A stretch of DNA of 64,000 nucleotides from Lineus longissimus. Lineage: Eukaryota > Nemertea > Pilidiophora > Heteronemertea > Lineidae. Position 1 is the stretch's first letter, and the number at the start of each line of letters is the position of its first letter. Position numbers and translations under genes: made by a program. This document shows, piece by piece, positions 20,201 to 32,263 of the stretch. The DNA is taken from NCBI RefSeq assembly GCF_910592395.1, contig NC_088311.1, forward strand, positions 19,036,501 to 19,100,500, read 5' to 3'. The notes beneath the pieces were generated by a model that did no database searches, had not been told where the DNA came from, and saw only the letters and a list, made by a program, of their open reading frames with translations.

Positions 20201-23200
20201 AACATGATTATGATTTGACATTTTGCAGAGCGTGTCCCCATGTTGCTGCTGGCAGGGGACAAGGACATGGAGAGCGACAGTGATATTGAAGTTGACCCCT
20301 GTTCCATCACGCCCACGGCCTCACCCATTAACATGTCGAGCAACCCTGATATCGATGACATCTTGGCAAGCCTTGGTGGTAAGTTGACCCCTGTTCCATC
20401 ACGTTCATGGCCTCACCCATTAGCATATCTAGCAACCCTGATATCGATGGAATCTTTCCAAGCCCTGGAGGTACGTTATTTCAACACACCAACACCAAAC
20501 TGAACTTGCAACTCAATGTTTCTAAATCCTGACAGTCGTTTTGAGTGATCCTGATGGAATTTTTTGGCTGAAATATTGTTGTCCGTCCCGAAAACCCAGG
20601 GGTCTTTTGGTCTATGCCGGCATTGGGAGACAGACCATTCTCTTGTTAAAAGGTTTTAGATACGTATAAACCAGTTCTTTCTTTCCCCAAATTTGCCAAT
20701 CCTAATCATTGTTCTTCCAGATCACTCTCGGCCTTATAATCACGAAAACATCTCACCAGCGAACATTTCAGACATCGCTCCATCAGCTGTCAACGAGGAT
20801 AGCCATTTCCCAACAGAATTCGATAGCATTATGAGCGACGATCAGTCACCGTCAGTTGCGGACCTCTCCGATGCTGAGGGCGAAAGAAGTGATGTCAGTC
20901 GGAAGAGAAAATATGACGAGGAAGAGAATGATAAGACTTTGGAGAAGTTTAAACCTGAGTAAGATTTATTGTAAACACATTTATTTTCGTGGCCCTAAAT
21001 TCTAGCAAAATGGCTAATGCCCTTTTTACTAACATATCATTTTTCAATCATACATGTGTGGCCACTGTGATATGATCAAAAATGAGTAATTTTGGTACCG
21101 TTAGTTTTTGAGATCTGACCCACTGATGCAAAATTTTAGGCTCATGAAAATGAAGGTGTTTTGAGTAGAAATTTATTGATTCTTAAACAGAGTAAATTGT
21201 TATTCCAATTGCTTTCATAACTTGCTATTGGAAGCACTCGTGGACAGAAAATATTGCCTTTAAATCTCATTTTACACGGAATGGTTCCAAAAAGAAATAA
21301 AAATCTGTCAACAAAACCACTTTTTGTGGTATCTTTTCTGTCATGATTGAGATTATCATTTTTTTAAACGTACAAAATTTCTAAATAATCCCTGGGTTAA
21401 AATTGTTTTTCAGATGTGTTCCATTGAGTCTTTATGAAGAGAAACAGCTGTTGAAAAAGCTGAACTCCATCGGCGATGTTGTCTTCTCCAGACCTGAACT
21501 CAATCGGCTGAGGAGGAAACTCATGGTGAGACAGGTAAGCCATACGACCGTGGGGCATCGATTAGTAACGAAGTCCGGAATTTGTGTCTGCTCCGATCCA
21601 ATGGTCGTGAGTTTCTTCATCTGTCTGGTTTCAGATTTTTCCTCTCTAAATGTTACCTTTACATAACGGTGTGTAAAAGTCATTATCATTATTTCTCATG
21701 GTGTCATGAGAAATACCTCCAGCTAGATTCCCAAGTTGCCCATTTTGAGATGCAATCTAGTCTAATCTGTATCAGGTGTGAATTTGATGATTAAATTTGG
21801 AATTTCCGAAGAAAAAAACACAACTTGATGCTGATGGAAAAGTGATGCAGGCACGGATGATGAACTAGACTTTTTCTTCATGAGGCCTAAATTGCTGTAT
21901 GAACTTTTATTGTGATGCGCCATTTCCAGATAAAACGAGAGAGAGGACTTCCGCTGTTTGACCTTGATGCCCATGTACAACACATCATTGGATTGGATGA
22001 GAAGAAAGCGAAAGCTAATATGATGCAGGTAGGGATCCTTAGCTAAGCATTCAATTTAAAATCGTGGTTTGTTCGTTCCAAATTTTAAAATCGAAATTGA
22101 GATTTTCCAATAATGAAAGTTGCAATTTTGAGCGTAACTGCTCTTGAAAATCCTCCCATATTTGATATTACCGAAGTCATTTCCCTTTAAATCTGCACGC
22201 GTCTACAGGTAAACAAAAAGAGACGTCACAGTGCGTATGAGCACTTGGCACTGCCTACATAACCTGACCCCCCCCCCCATAGCCTTCCAAACATCCTTCT
22301 TTCCTGTAGACACTCTTCTGTTGTGTACCTGTACTGCTGTTGTGTGCACCAACATAGGTGTCTCCTGCTTGTCTATTTTCATCATGTTGATGTGGCGGTT
22401 TACTGTTCAGCGTTATAACGCCCTCCTTGAGACCTCATCCTCTTTCTTTCAGGATGCCATAAACCGCTGGAACGTCTATAACGTCCCGTCAACGCAGCCA
22501 GCCACAGACATCCGTGTCCTTGATCGATTCCAGTGTGCCCTACCGACCATCCGGACAGCTTCATCACAGAAGGTCACCTTTCATAACAGACTGGTTGGCT
22601 TCAATGATGACCAGTTACAAAGTATATGCAGTCCCTACACAGCAAGGTAAACGGACCGGAAAGCCGCTGAAGTTTTTAAGGCGGTTTTATTTTCGAAAAA
22701 AATGACTGTGTTTTGCAATATTAAGAATTGCAAAAAGATATTTGTGATCTTAATAACTGAACGAAATTTTTAAATAATACGCCACAATAATATTGTGAAA
22801 TTTCAATATTCTTAGAAATGTTTACAAATCGCATGAATAGATACCGGTAGGCATGCAACACACTCAAAATGGCCGACATACAAAGGAAGCAGACGTCAAA
22901 ATTTCAATCAATTTTTTTCAGAATGCTCAAACCGTTTATTCGGAGAGACTACGAAAGTAGGCCTCTGAAGATGAGACTTTTGGAAGAGATTAGAACATAT
23001 CCTCATCGGAATGACCCGCACTGGAAACCACCGCCCATGCCTCCAATAGACTACTGCTACGTGAGACCAGAACACATTCCATCCGTGAATGTACTCTGCA
23101 GGGAGTTCTTTTGGCCGGGTATAGAATGTAAGTACAGCCGGCTGGTTAATTCATTGAACACGTTTGAATCCATTGCCCTGGATTGGTCATGTCTAATATC

Positions 23201-25158
23201 GCCTAAGAACTTCTAACGTCATTGATATTTGGAGTTTCCCTCTTGTCCAGATTGAGGTCATCATTGTCATTACCGTTAATCAGTCTGTCCACGTTCTTGT
23301 TTCAGTATCAGAGTGTCTACAATATCCTGATTTCAGTTGTGTGGTGCTCTACAGGTAAATTATTCTTCATAAACCGTACGAGAATTTTAAACCGTTGGCA
23401 CGGATTTAACTTAGCCTGTATGGGGCAGAGCTATTAACCCTTTAGTTACTGGAGAATTCCTGAAAATGGCCCTCTTTTTTCATCTGGTCTGGGATGGGTG
23501 TAGTCGAATATCGATTTCCCTTTGACGCTGCATGTTTTGGCATGTCGTATGGACAGCTTTTGAGTAGGATACATGAAGACCAACTTTATTTTGCTGGCTG
23601 TCACATTTCCACTGTCTTCTCCGGCGTATTTAAATGTGCAAATTTGGACGGGTCCAGGGTAATTTTCAGGGGTTTTGCTTTGCGAATGAGACTTATGGTT
23701 ATTTCTAGAGTTGCTCCAGGTGTCAGGAACAATATAGTGCTGCTAATAAAGGACCTTCCTTCTGATACAAGTCTGGACATGCTGTGTCATTTGAGTGTTG
23801 GCAGATGGCCCAATGAATGAAAAAAGTCGCTAGAATCGTGGTTGAGAGAAAGAACCTTTTACTCTATCGTATTGTGAACACAAAGTCAGTTGAGTTCGTT
23901 CAGTACAGGAGTAATATGATCATATCTGCTTAGAGCTACATGTATGAATATTGATAATCAGCTCCTACACAAATCATGTACATTGACCTGAACTTTAAAA
24001 AATTTGTTTTTGTTCCTTCAGAAAAGTGGTGATCGGCTTTGCCTTCATGGTGCCGGACGTTAAATATAATGAGGCGTACATCTCATTTCTCTTTACTCAT
24101 CCCGAGTGGAGGTTTGCCGGGATAGCCAAGTTTATGGTCTACCATCTTATTCAGGTAACTTTTCCTAATAAAACTTGTGCACATCATATTATCTTTTAAA
24201 GTGATACTATGATGAGATTTACAACTTTGCGGAAATACGTCCGTTTTTAATTGTTGATCACAAATGTGAAGCTCAAATTTTCCATTTTTGATTAGATTTA
24301 TTATAAAATCGCTGAATGTAAACCACAGCGACCGTGAAAATGTTCATGTTGTGACGTCATCAACGAAAACGGCATCGAAGCGAGCCGTCCTGGCGGGATT
24401 AAACCATCAATTTCTAGAAAATGTGCATTTCGATTCGAAAACCTTACCGATTTATTAGAAAGTGACGTAGTCATTTGTCAAAAACAGCTAAAACATTATA
24501 TGGTGAAATTTGACACGAGTTACCCTTTAAGCAGTTTCCGTTGATATTTCTGGCATTTGCAGTCTGTAAAGTACGCCATTACAAATATGTATTATTATTC
24601 ACTAATAAATAGGGGCTTTAGGTCTATAACAAACATAAACCGTTACTATGTGCATTTGTCGTAATCCACATGTAGAAACTTCTGAAATATTTGCCCCTAT
24701 ACATGTAGCTCATACTGAATTAAGAAGATTTTTATTTAATTAAACTAATGTTAAATCCTCATCCAGTGCTTAAATGAATTATCAAAGGTTGTTTGGGGAC
24801 TATCATTACAAAAGGTCAAATTGTCAGTTATCTTTAAAACTGAGCTTTTTGATTTTAGCCAGTGTCGAAAATTTGTCCTCTGACCCTAAAAAGCACTGTT
24901 TTCGAGTGCAACTTCAACAGGACCATTTGAATTTGACCAGGGGTGTAACCTTTGCTATATGTTTATCTTCAAATTTATTTTCAGACTTGCATGGGGAAGG
25001 ATGTGACACTCCACGTGTCTGCGACAAACCCAGCCATGATGCTGTATCAAAAGTTTGGCTTCAAACCGGAGGAGTTTATTTTGGACTTTTATGAAAAATA
25101 TTACCCTTACGATGCAAAGGATTGCCGACATGCATTATTCTTACGTCTTCGCCGGTAG
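17272..25158 (+). CDS. KAT14: KAT14/ATAC2 (CSRP2BP) acetyltransferase subunit of the ATAC complex
   Basis: Complete 14-exon gene, 752 residues (human protein about 782). In flies and mammals this nuclear protein is a GNAT-fold subunit of the histone-acetylating ATAC complex. Exons: 17272-17362, 17809-17923, 18597-18728, 18932-19220, 19445-19712, 20229-20378, 20721-20958, 21414-21534, 21930-22028, 22453-22646, 22922-23127, 23306-23354, 24022-24154, 24985-25158; all phases agree. Domains in order: a full C4HC3 PHD-type zinc finger at residues 7-54 (Cys7, Cys10, Cys21, Cys24, His29, Cys32, Cys51, Cys54); the conserved GYFRWKEHICAFIDKHW and YFRSGAQEL blocks; an acidic, serine-rich linker; RERGLPLFDLD; and a C-terminal GNAT domain with WRFAGIA (acetyl-CoA loop) and KDVTLHVSATNPAM...YQKFGF. 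The start is the first ATG after an in-frame TAG. Exon 6 is partly duplicated downstream. Confidence 0.96.
17547..17724. mobile_element. Fold-back MITE in KAT14 intron 1
   Basis: Inverted arms of about 65 bp. The left arm runs from ACACTTAAGAAGTTGGCCCG to GGGAGACTGCTAAAATG. The right arm runs from CATTTTAGCAGTCTCCC to CGGGCCAACTTCTTAAGTGT. Only about 50 bases separate the arms. There is no open frame; it is a non-autonomous palindromic element of unknown superfamily. Confidence 0.8.
18057..18237. mobile_element. Palindromic MITE, family D (CAGTGGAACC termini), KAT14 intron 2
   Basis: It begins TACAGTGGAACCCCCCTTAG and ends AGAGAGGTTCTACTGTA, with repeated GGACACC/GGTGTCC blocks inside. TA at both ends and CAGT termini fit a Tc1/mariner, pogo-like non-autonomous element (inference from termini only). 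Related copies: 25532-25672, 51401-51460 and 51523-51688. Confidence 0.8.
20291..20470 (+). repeat. 92-bp tandem duplication of the KAT14 exon 6 end and its donor
   Basis: Sequence from GTTGACCCCTGTTCCATCAC to the donor (20291-20378 plus GTAA) is repeated from 20383 to 20470, ending at a second potential donor GTACG at 20471. Differences are scattered point changes. The 92-bp period is not a multiple of three, so splicing from the second donor would shift the frame. The second copy is probably intronic. Confidence 0.85.
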
Positions 25159-25324
25159 TCTTGCGGGAAAGAAGGCGTGAGGGATTTTGAGGACAAGTAC
25201 TTCGCTTTGGTCATTTTTGTATCAAGTGTAGTACAAAAATATACCGTAGAGCTATTTATTTTCATTAAATAGGTACAGCCCAGTGAAATGAAATTTTTAC
25301 TACTGTATAAAGAATGTGTTAAAA

Positions 25325-25330
25325 AATAAA
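25325..25330 (+). terminator. Polyadenylation signal of KAT14
   Basis: AATAAA about 167 bases after the KAT14 TAG stop, followed by a T/G-rich stretch near 25351, as expected for a cleavage site. Confidence 0.65.
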
Positions 25331-25531
25331 GGTATGCATTTCGATGAGACATATTGTTTTTTGTGTTTCAATCATAGCATTATGTTCTTATATGCTCCCT
25401 CCCGGACAGCCAACATTCACACTAGATATTATTAAGGGACCATCTCAGATACCTTGAAGCGAGAATAGGTGAAGTGGTTTCATTTGGGGGGTGGTAAATT
25501 ATGAGCAGTCGTTTCATCTTCATTTCGCTTT

Positions 25532-25672
25532 ACAGTGGAACCTCTATAAATGTTGTCCACAGTTGAGAGGTGTCTTAACTGCAGAGGTCGAATTTGATGG
25601 AAATACCAATTCAGTCTAATTTGAGAGGGTGTCCAAGAGAGGTGTCCACTAAAGAAGGTCCCTCTGTAGTTT
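25532..25672. mobile_element. Palindromic MITE, family D, degenerate copy
   Basis: It starts TACAGTGGAACCTCTATAAA and contains GTGTCC and GGTGTCC blocks like the copy at 18057. The right end, GGTCCCTCTGTA, is a damaged version of the expected inverted terminus. Confidence 0.6.
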
Positions 25673-25794
25673 CTGAAGTAAACTGATGAAGTCAAGGATA
25701 CATCTGTTTCGTTTTTTTGGAGAAGAGATCTGGAGAGAGGAGAGATTTCATCGTTTTGGTTTTGTGGCATTTTGTCCCTATTAAAGTACTCCAT

Positions 25795-26712
25795 CGTTTT
25801 TGCCTGCTCAAGCGGTCAAACCACAACGAGGACAAAGGGCAAGCACTCCCATGGTTTTCGCCTGCTCAAGCGGTCAAACCACAACGAGGACAAAGGGCAA
25901 GCACTCCCATGGTTTTCGCCTGCTCAAGCGGTCAAACCACAACGAGGACAAAGGGCAAGCACTCCCATGGTTTTCGTCTGCTCAAGCGGTCAAACTACAA
26001 CGAGGACAAAGGGCAAGCACTCCCATGGTTTTCGCCTGCTCAAGCGGTCAAACCACAACGAGGAAAAAGGGCAAGCACTCCCATGGTTTTTGCCTGCTCA
26101 AGCGGTCAAACCACAACGAGGACAAAGGGCAAGCACTCCCATGGTTTTTGCCTGCTCAAGCGGTCAAACCACAACGAGGACAAAGGGCAAGCACTCCCAT
26201 GGTTTTTGCCTGCTCAAGCGGTCAAACCACAACGAGGACAAAGGGCAAGCACTCCCATGGTTTTTGCCTGCTCAAGCGGTCAAACCACAACGAGGACAAA
26301 GGGCAAGCACTCCCATGGTTTTTGCCTGCTCAAGCGGTCAAACCACAACGAGGACAAAGGGCAAGCACTCCCATGGTTTTCGCCTGCTCAAGCGGTCAAA
26401 CCACAACGAGGACAAAGGGCAAGCACTCCCATGGTTTTCGTCTGCTCAAGCGGTCAAACCACAACGAGGACAAAGGGCAAGCACTCCCATGGTTTTCGTC
26501 TGCTCAAGCGGTCAAACTACAACGAGGACAAAGGGCAAGCACTCCCATGGTTTTCGCCTGCTCAAGCGGTCAAACCACAACGAGGACAAAGGGCAAGCAC
26601 TCCCATGGTTTTCGCCTGCTCAAGCGGTCAAACCACAACGAGGACAAAGGGCAAGCACTCCCATGGTTTTCGCCTGCTCAAGCGGTCAAACTACAACGAG
26701 GACAAAGGGCAT
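25795..26712. repeat. 58-bp minisatellite, about 16 units
   Basis: Near-identical head-to-tail units of 58 bp containing CTGCTCAAGCGGTCAAACC, ACAACGAGGACAAAGGG and CACTCCCATGGTTTTCG. Variation is mostly single bases (CGCC/TGCC/CGTC, AAACC/AAACT). Since 58 = 3x19+1, all three forward frames run through the array and appear as long repetitive open frames; these are not genes. Each unit carries AAACCACAA, a match to the RUNX-type core. Confidence 0.95.
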
Positions 26713-26859
26713 AATTCTGAGTTGGTGGCCCATTGATTGTTCCCCTTACAAGATCCAAAGATTAGGTGAGCATACATTTTACAGTTTCATACTTCTGGAG
26801 CATCATCCTAAATGACGCAACCTGACCAAGAAATAGATGGAAATCACTCCCAATAACAA

Positions 26860-27900
26860 AAATAAGAGACACGTGTTCTGATGTGCCATGCACAAGAGGA
26901 AAAGTTCCTCTGGAACAGCTTATGGAAACGCCCAATAAGCCAAACAAAGGTTGTTTGTCTGTATGGGGCGTCACAAGGTCATACGCACATGTAAGCCAGA
27001 CACAGAACAGGGAACAGGGAACTGCTCAAGCAAACAGTCTAAGGATACACCTCGAAAGGCTGCGTGTCCACAGTCTGTTCACTTGTGAATTAGTGGCATT
27101 GTGTTGATCCATTGTCTTCAAGGTTAATTATCTGTGTGGCGCGTCACCAGGTCATAAAGCAAAGACAGAACAGGGAACTACATCAGCAGACAGCCTGTTG
27201 ATAGGCTGAGTCTCATGGAGTATCATCTTGAATATAACTCCCAATAAGCCAGCCAAGGGATATTATGCTGTGATGTGCCTTGCACAAGAGGAAAAAGTCA
27301 CCTGGTACTGCCTATCAGAATGCCTAATATCAAGCCAAAGGTTCATTTTCTGTATAGCCTGTCACAAGGTCATAAGCAAACACAGCACAGGGAAAAACTC
27401 CACAAGTATATGGCCGGTGTAGAAGTTTAAAATGTCCTAGGATAGAATGCCCAGGAAACAAAGGATTCTATCATGCGCTTCAATCTCTGAGCTATTGACA
27501 ATCAGGATCTCTATACAACCATATTGCAGAATACAATAGGGCCGGACATTTTTTCCAAGGGGGCATTTGTTACTGTTACATCGGTACAGCCTATCAGAAT
27601 GCCCTATAAGCCAATGGTCTCTGTATGGTCTTAGAGAAACCAGCCTAATGGCGCGTCACAAGGTAATAATCAAACACAGAAAAGGGAACTGCACAAGCAA
27701 ACAGCAAGTACAGCCTATCACAACACCCCAAAAGCCAATGGTTTATTGTCTGTATGGAGGTCATAAGGTAATAATCAAACACAGAAAAGGGAACTGCACA
27801 AGCAAACAGCCAGCACAACCTATCAGAATGCTCAATAAGTAAGTCAAAGATCATTTCTTAGGTCATGATCAAATACAGAAAATGGAACTGCACAAGCAAA
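26860..27900. repeat. Degenerate tandem array of about 110-bp units
   Basis: Diverged reiterations of a block order: CCTATCAGAATGCCC..AATAAGCCAA, then CTGTATGG..GTCACAAGGTCATAA, then AAACACAGAAAAGGGAACTG and CACAAGCAAACAG. The best-preserved pair is at about 27660-27710 and 27768-27815. A further block (GGAGCATCATC/GGAGCAGCATC...GGAATCACT) occurs at both margins. No coding sequence. Confidence 0.7.
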
Positions 27901-28058
27901 GATCCTGCAGGTAACCAGTGAGTGTGAGCCTTGGAGCAGCATCTTGAGACAGAAATGGCTGGAATCACTGCTTGTGGTTTTTGGAACATCCTTATTGTCC
28001 TCAAAGGGGACAATAGCTGGTAGCATTGTTGGAGGGATGGATTATCCTGTAGGCCGAT

Positions 28059-28100
28059 GCCGATCTATCAGCGTTGTGCGTCTGTATCCCTCCCTACGAT
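28059..28100 (+). repeat. Dispersed repeat family C, copy 2
   Basis: CCGATCTATCAGCGTTGTGC and the following TCCCTCC match 12718-12757. Confidence 0.5.
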
Positions 28101-28236
28101 AAACTATCCCCGATTAGGCGTCATGACGGCTGTTACTATTCCCATTACATGTAGGCTGTCGTCCGACACGTTGAAGAAAACGTATGTTGCTACTTCAAAC
28201 ATCATTGATCGATAACTTGGTCATGATTTGCCAAAA

Positions 28237-28583
28237 CGGGTCAGTGGCATAGTGGTTTGAGCACTGGGCTCATAATCAAGAGGTGATGGGCTTGACACTA
28301 GTACTCCGAGGGATCGCTGCTGTTTTGTCTAGATGTCCTTGAGCAAGGCACTTAACCCATCTTCCTACTCTCAACCCAAGAGTGAACGGTTCCTTTGCTG
28401 GCAGAAATAGCGATGACTGCCGAGTCCTAGCACTGAGGGGCAGCTAGACTGTATACTCTCCAGGGAGTTGAGCTTGAACAGGAATAAACAGGCCAGAAGC
28501 TGGGGGGGGGGGGTATAATATGGCAAAGCGCTTGTGAGTCAAATCAAATGTGAATTGAGTACCAAGCGCTATACCAAGCCTAT
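28237..28583 (+). mobile_element. tRNA-derived SINE with central domain and LINE-like tail
   Basis: The head has an A-box-like TGGCATAGTGG and a diverged B-box (GGGCTTGACAC). The middle has TGTCCTTGAGCAAGGCACTT, a conserved-looking block shared with the SINE at 57226-57440. The tail has GCAAAGCGCTTGTGAG...AAGCGCTATACCAAG, the paired AGCGCT motif that also occurs alone at 37698-37745. An internal G run lies near 28502. Confidence 0.75.
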
Positions 28584-31287
28584 AAATTGGCTGAACATTG
28601 GTACAATTTATCCTCATTTAAAGACAAAGAAACAGAAAAATTTACAACTCCACAGCATTTTTATTACAAAATCACCATAAGAGTACATAGATGTACAACT
28701 TGAATTCCAATTCCTCTAACATTCATTATTACAATACTCCTCTATACCTATGTACAAAACTTTACAGCAAATTATAAACATAACAGTAGTTTATTTTTAA
28801 TCACAATATAAATTGTTGTATTAAATGGGGTCCAGAAATCCCCAATTTGCAGAGATCTTTGCCAGAAGACACCAAAAAACCTCCAAAAAATTCTGAACTT
28901 TTTGCTTTGTATACTAATGAATTCACCCAAAATATAAGCATCTCAATTCATATGCAGCAGTCAATACAGACCCTGTACCCCTCCCCTATTCAAGTACTGA
29001 CACTTTTTCTAAGGCCAGGATAGACACTAATTCACCAAGGACTTGAAATAAAATCGCCAGGGGCGTCACCATGACTCATCCTCTTGCAAACACGTCCACA
29101 ACATGACTCCTCGTTACGCAAGGGATTAAATATCTATCAAGCAAAATGGCTTGATATGTCAAGATGATGACGACAAAAATTGACGTTACGTGGGGGAGGG
29201 GGGTTCACATTGACCGCTGCATTACATGTTGTACACCCAGTGACAACTGAGTTTATTTCATGAGCAGCCTCAACACTGGCATACAAGTATATAATCTACA
29301 TTGAAATTACATTACATGTAATCATCAAAATTACATTACATGTACATGTAATCATTTAAAATACATTATATGTAAGTTTTCATTAAACCTCACCCTTTCG
29401 AAGATGGGGAAGAAATAATCTGACAAAAATCCTGCTATTTTTTCAAAGTCTAACAAAATATTGTGCAAGCAAATAAAACGAATACATAAACTAACCAACA
29501 ATCGCTCAAGGCATCTAAAATCCCATTTGTGCAAAATGTTTTTTATTTGGAAAGACATTTATAAAGATATTTTTGTGCATTTTTATGTCGGTGACATTTA
29601 GGTTCAGGACTTCACACCAGGTGGTGTTTTGTTCGTGACACGTATTAATCTAGTTCATTCATTCAATTGGGCACCACGGTTACCAGAATACACATGATTA
29701 CCTGCTTTACATTTTCTCATACAAAAAACAGGAAAATCAAAGTCATACAAAATGTAGCAAAGGGTCATAATTCCCCCAAAAGCACTGAGGTGCAAAATGT
29801 ACATAAAAGGGAGCCCTACATACATTATAATGAATACAAATTCGATTCACAATGATAAAGACATACAAAGATCTTTGTGCATCACATAACATCACTTTTG
29901 ACACAATTTATCTCGCAAAGGACCAGTATTCGGTTGCTGAAATATGCAGTTTTAAATAATGAAAGTAGTTACATTGAGTCTGACCTGGCAAATAGAAGTT
30001 TTGGCTCAAAATGCAGCAATCTAGAGCTGTTGTGCAAGAATAGTTAATATTCTCACCGTTTGGGAAATATTTTAATGAAAATGTGATCGCCCATTGTCAA
30101 TTTGGCAGCAAGAGAGTAAAGAACTATTTGCGATAAAAAAGTTGCCTGCTTTAACTCTTTGGCGAATTTTGTACACTACGTGACATGGTGACATCAAATA
30201 CTAAGACAGCAAGCTTGACTAAAACCAAAGTACCAGTAGGCCCTATAGGGAGTTGAAAATAAAACTTAAATAGATAGATAGAAGTCTACAAAACTAACTC
30301 ATCGTTGCAGTCTCATGTTTGCTTCAGGCAGCGAAATACAGCGCCAAGAGGGCACCTAAACACAGAGTGACGAGGAGCCTAATAGCCCAGTGGTTAACAC
30401 TGCTGGGTACCACAAAATAGGGCCTGGGTTCGATCCGAGGAGAGCCCAGAATTTTATGTCTGGTGAACCAGCGCAGTTTTCACGTGGTTGGCACGTTGGC
30501 CCCAGAGTGGAAGTTAGGCAACGTTGAGCGCGGTCAACCTTTGGATCGGTGACCGGCGTGTACAATACACTTAACCACAGTGGCAGCTAAAACACTCATC
30601 CTGAGGAACACTCCATTTGGAGAAAACACCTCCAAGTGCAGAGCTATTGCTAGAGATGAAAATGCCGAGTGAGACAAGCTTTGAAATTTGGATAAAAAAT
30701 ATACCTTGCGGCTATTTTATGCACCACACTGCAATTTTTGTTGCAGGACAGTACTGCAGCTGCAACATTCATAGCGCAACGAAAATTGCAGCTTAGAACC
30801 AACCAATGTTATAAAGCAACAATCTTACTTTTCATCCAGCAACAAAAATTGCAGCTTCTGCAATTACAGGTGCCCTGCAACAAAACTCGCAGCGTGTGCA
30901 CCTAGCATACGCACAACATGTCGCTTTTTTAGCGAACTCTTGGAAGTGGAACTGATTTTTAAAACAGCCTTTTGATAGAATTGGATGTTCATGATAGATG
31001 TTGAGGTTGCAGCAGTCATTTGTTTAGAAAGATTTCTGTATTATAAAATAAAGCATGTCGACTGTCTTTTGATGACGCCCTGAATTCAACTGGCTGCCTC
31101 TATCGGACTGCTGCCATTGCTGACCATACTCCTGGTGTTGTGCGGGTCCTAAAAGCTTTAAATTACTACAGACCCTGAGAAATAGTTTGTACGTTATTCT
31201 AATAAATATCTCTCCAAGGAAACTACCATGTCATGTCACAAAAGTCTTAAATTGTCTTCAAAGACCAAACAGTATCTGTTACAATTA
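28584..31287. other. AT-rich intergenic region
   Basis: No exon with splice sites and homology was found on either strand. TTTATT near 28667 would read AATAAA on the minus strand, so a very long DOT1L 3' UTR or a separate non-coding transcript cannot be excluded. Repeated TACATGTA palindromes occur near 29312-29345. A cluster of TTGCAG/GCAACAA motifs lies at about 30725-30900. A SINE at 30366-30600 is listed separately. Confidence 0.4.
30366..30600 (+). mobile_element. tRNA-derived SINE, second family
   Basis: A-box-like TAGCCCAGTGG and a canonical B-box GGGTTCGATCC lie about 45 bases apart. A non-tRNA body (GTGAACCAGCGCAG...) follows. The head differs from the SINE at 28237, so it is a different family. 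The right boundary is uncertain. Confidence 0.7.
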
Positions 31288-32263
31288 GGCCACACCAATG
31301 AGATACCTTGGATAGCGGGCAAGGAGGCAAATATGTCTTTTTCTGAGGAAGGAAACAATGATAAGACCTCTGAAGACTATAAAACACGCAACATATTGTG
31401 AACGACACTTTGTCAGCACTCTAGAAGTTTGATGACACAATCAAATTTCTATTACATTGTATCAAGACCTATGTGTCTGGTTGGTACACCACAGACGTTT
31501 TGTGGAGATATCATTTTATAATGTGACAAATGAAACAGCAGCAAAATGAAAATTTTTCAAGATTTGGGATAGGCTTATAGTCCGCAGGCCTACTATTCTA
31601 AAATACCTTGGTACCGTAAAGTCAACTTTTAAATGGAAAATGCATAAGCCTCGTTCTGAGAGCGGAGTGTTTTGGACACGCAACCAAGATGCTCTACCAA
31701 AGTTCCCTCGGGTTGCACTAAAATGTGGAAACCATGCACACGTCACGTCAATGGAATTTCACCTCACTTCAGAAGTTTGAGGCGCTCAAAACACTGCTTC
31801 AAACACAAATCAGTCAAGGAAGCATCAACCACCCTAAGTTTTTCAATGAGCACTACACATATTTGCCGAGAAAAACGCTCCAAATAGCCCATTTGCGCGG
31901 ATTTTAGCATCACTTGAGCGAGCCGATGCGGACTTCCTATGCGCGCTGTACAAAATGTACATGTCTCATTTTCTGTAACGTTGCCGTAATGTAATGTAAA
32001 CAATGGCGCTACCGGCGCTCCGGCCGGGCCGGCGATGGATGGAATTTGCCAAATTCGCACATATTCAAGTTATTTTCGTGGCCTATCTTTTTAAGTTTGA
32101 GGTATTTTAGAATAGAAATTGAACCCTCGGCTTCGGACCTTGGTTGAGTTCGGCGAGGGTTTGGACGAAATTTTAGCTCCACCCGAGAGTGTCTTGGTAA
32201 CTCAACCAAGGTCCTCCGCCTCGGGTTCAATTCCTTAACCCAAGGTATTTAACTGGTGTGGCC
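31288..32263. mobile_element. Candidate non-autonomous DNA transposon with 24-bp TIRs
   Basis: The left end GGCCACACCAATGAGATACC is inverted at the right as GGTATTTAACTGGTGTGGCC; about 20 of 24 bases pair once the CCTTGG/CCAAGG next to them is included. A subterminal TATTCTAAAATACCT is inverted at about 31589 and 32101. A nested palindrome occupies 32117-32232. There is no transposase frame. The superfamily is unassigned: GGCC ends suggest a Harbinger-like element, but a clear 3-bp TSD is not seen. Confidence 0.55.
32117..32232. repeat. 116-bp palindrome with 34-bp arms
   Basis: AATTGAACCCTCGGC... at the left is inverted as ...GCCTCGGGTTCAATT at the right, with further pairing ACCTTGGTTGAGTT/AACTCAACCAAGGT. 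The arms pair almost perfectly. It lies inside the larger TIR element 31288-32263. Confidence 0.75.

Noticed and set aside
25717-26815. Three overlapping long repetitive open frames of 304-347 codons
   Set aside because: They are the three forward frames of the 58-bp minisatellite; they exist because the unit has no stop and its length is not a multiple of three.
32002-32110. Short plus-strand frame starting MALPALRPGRRW in a GC-rich patch
   Set aside because: It lies inside the inverted-repeat element 31288-32263 and has no downstream exon; likely part of the element.
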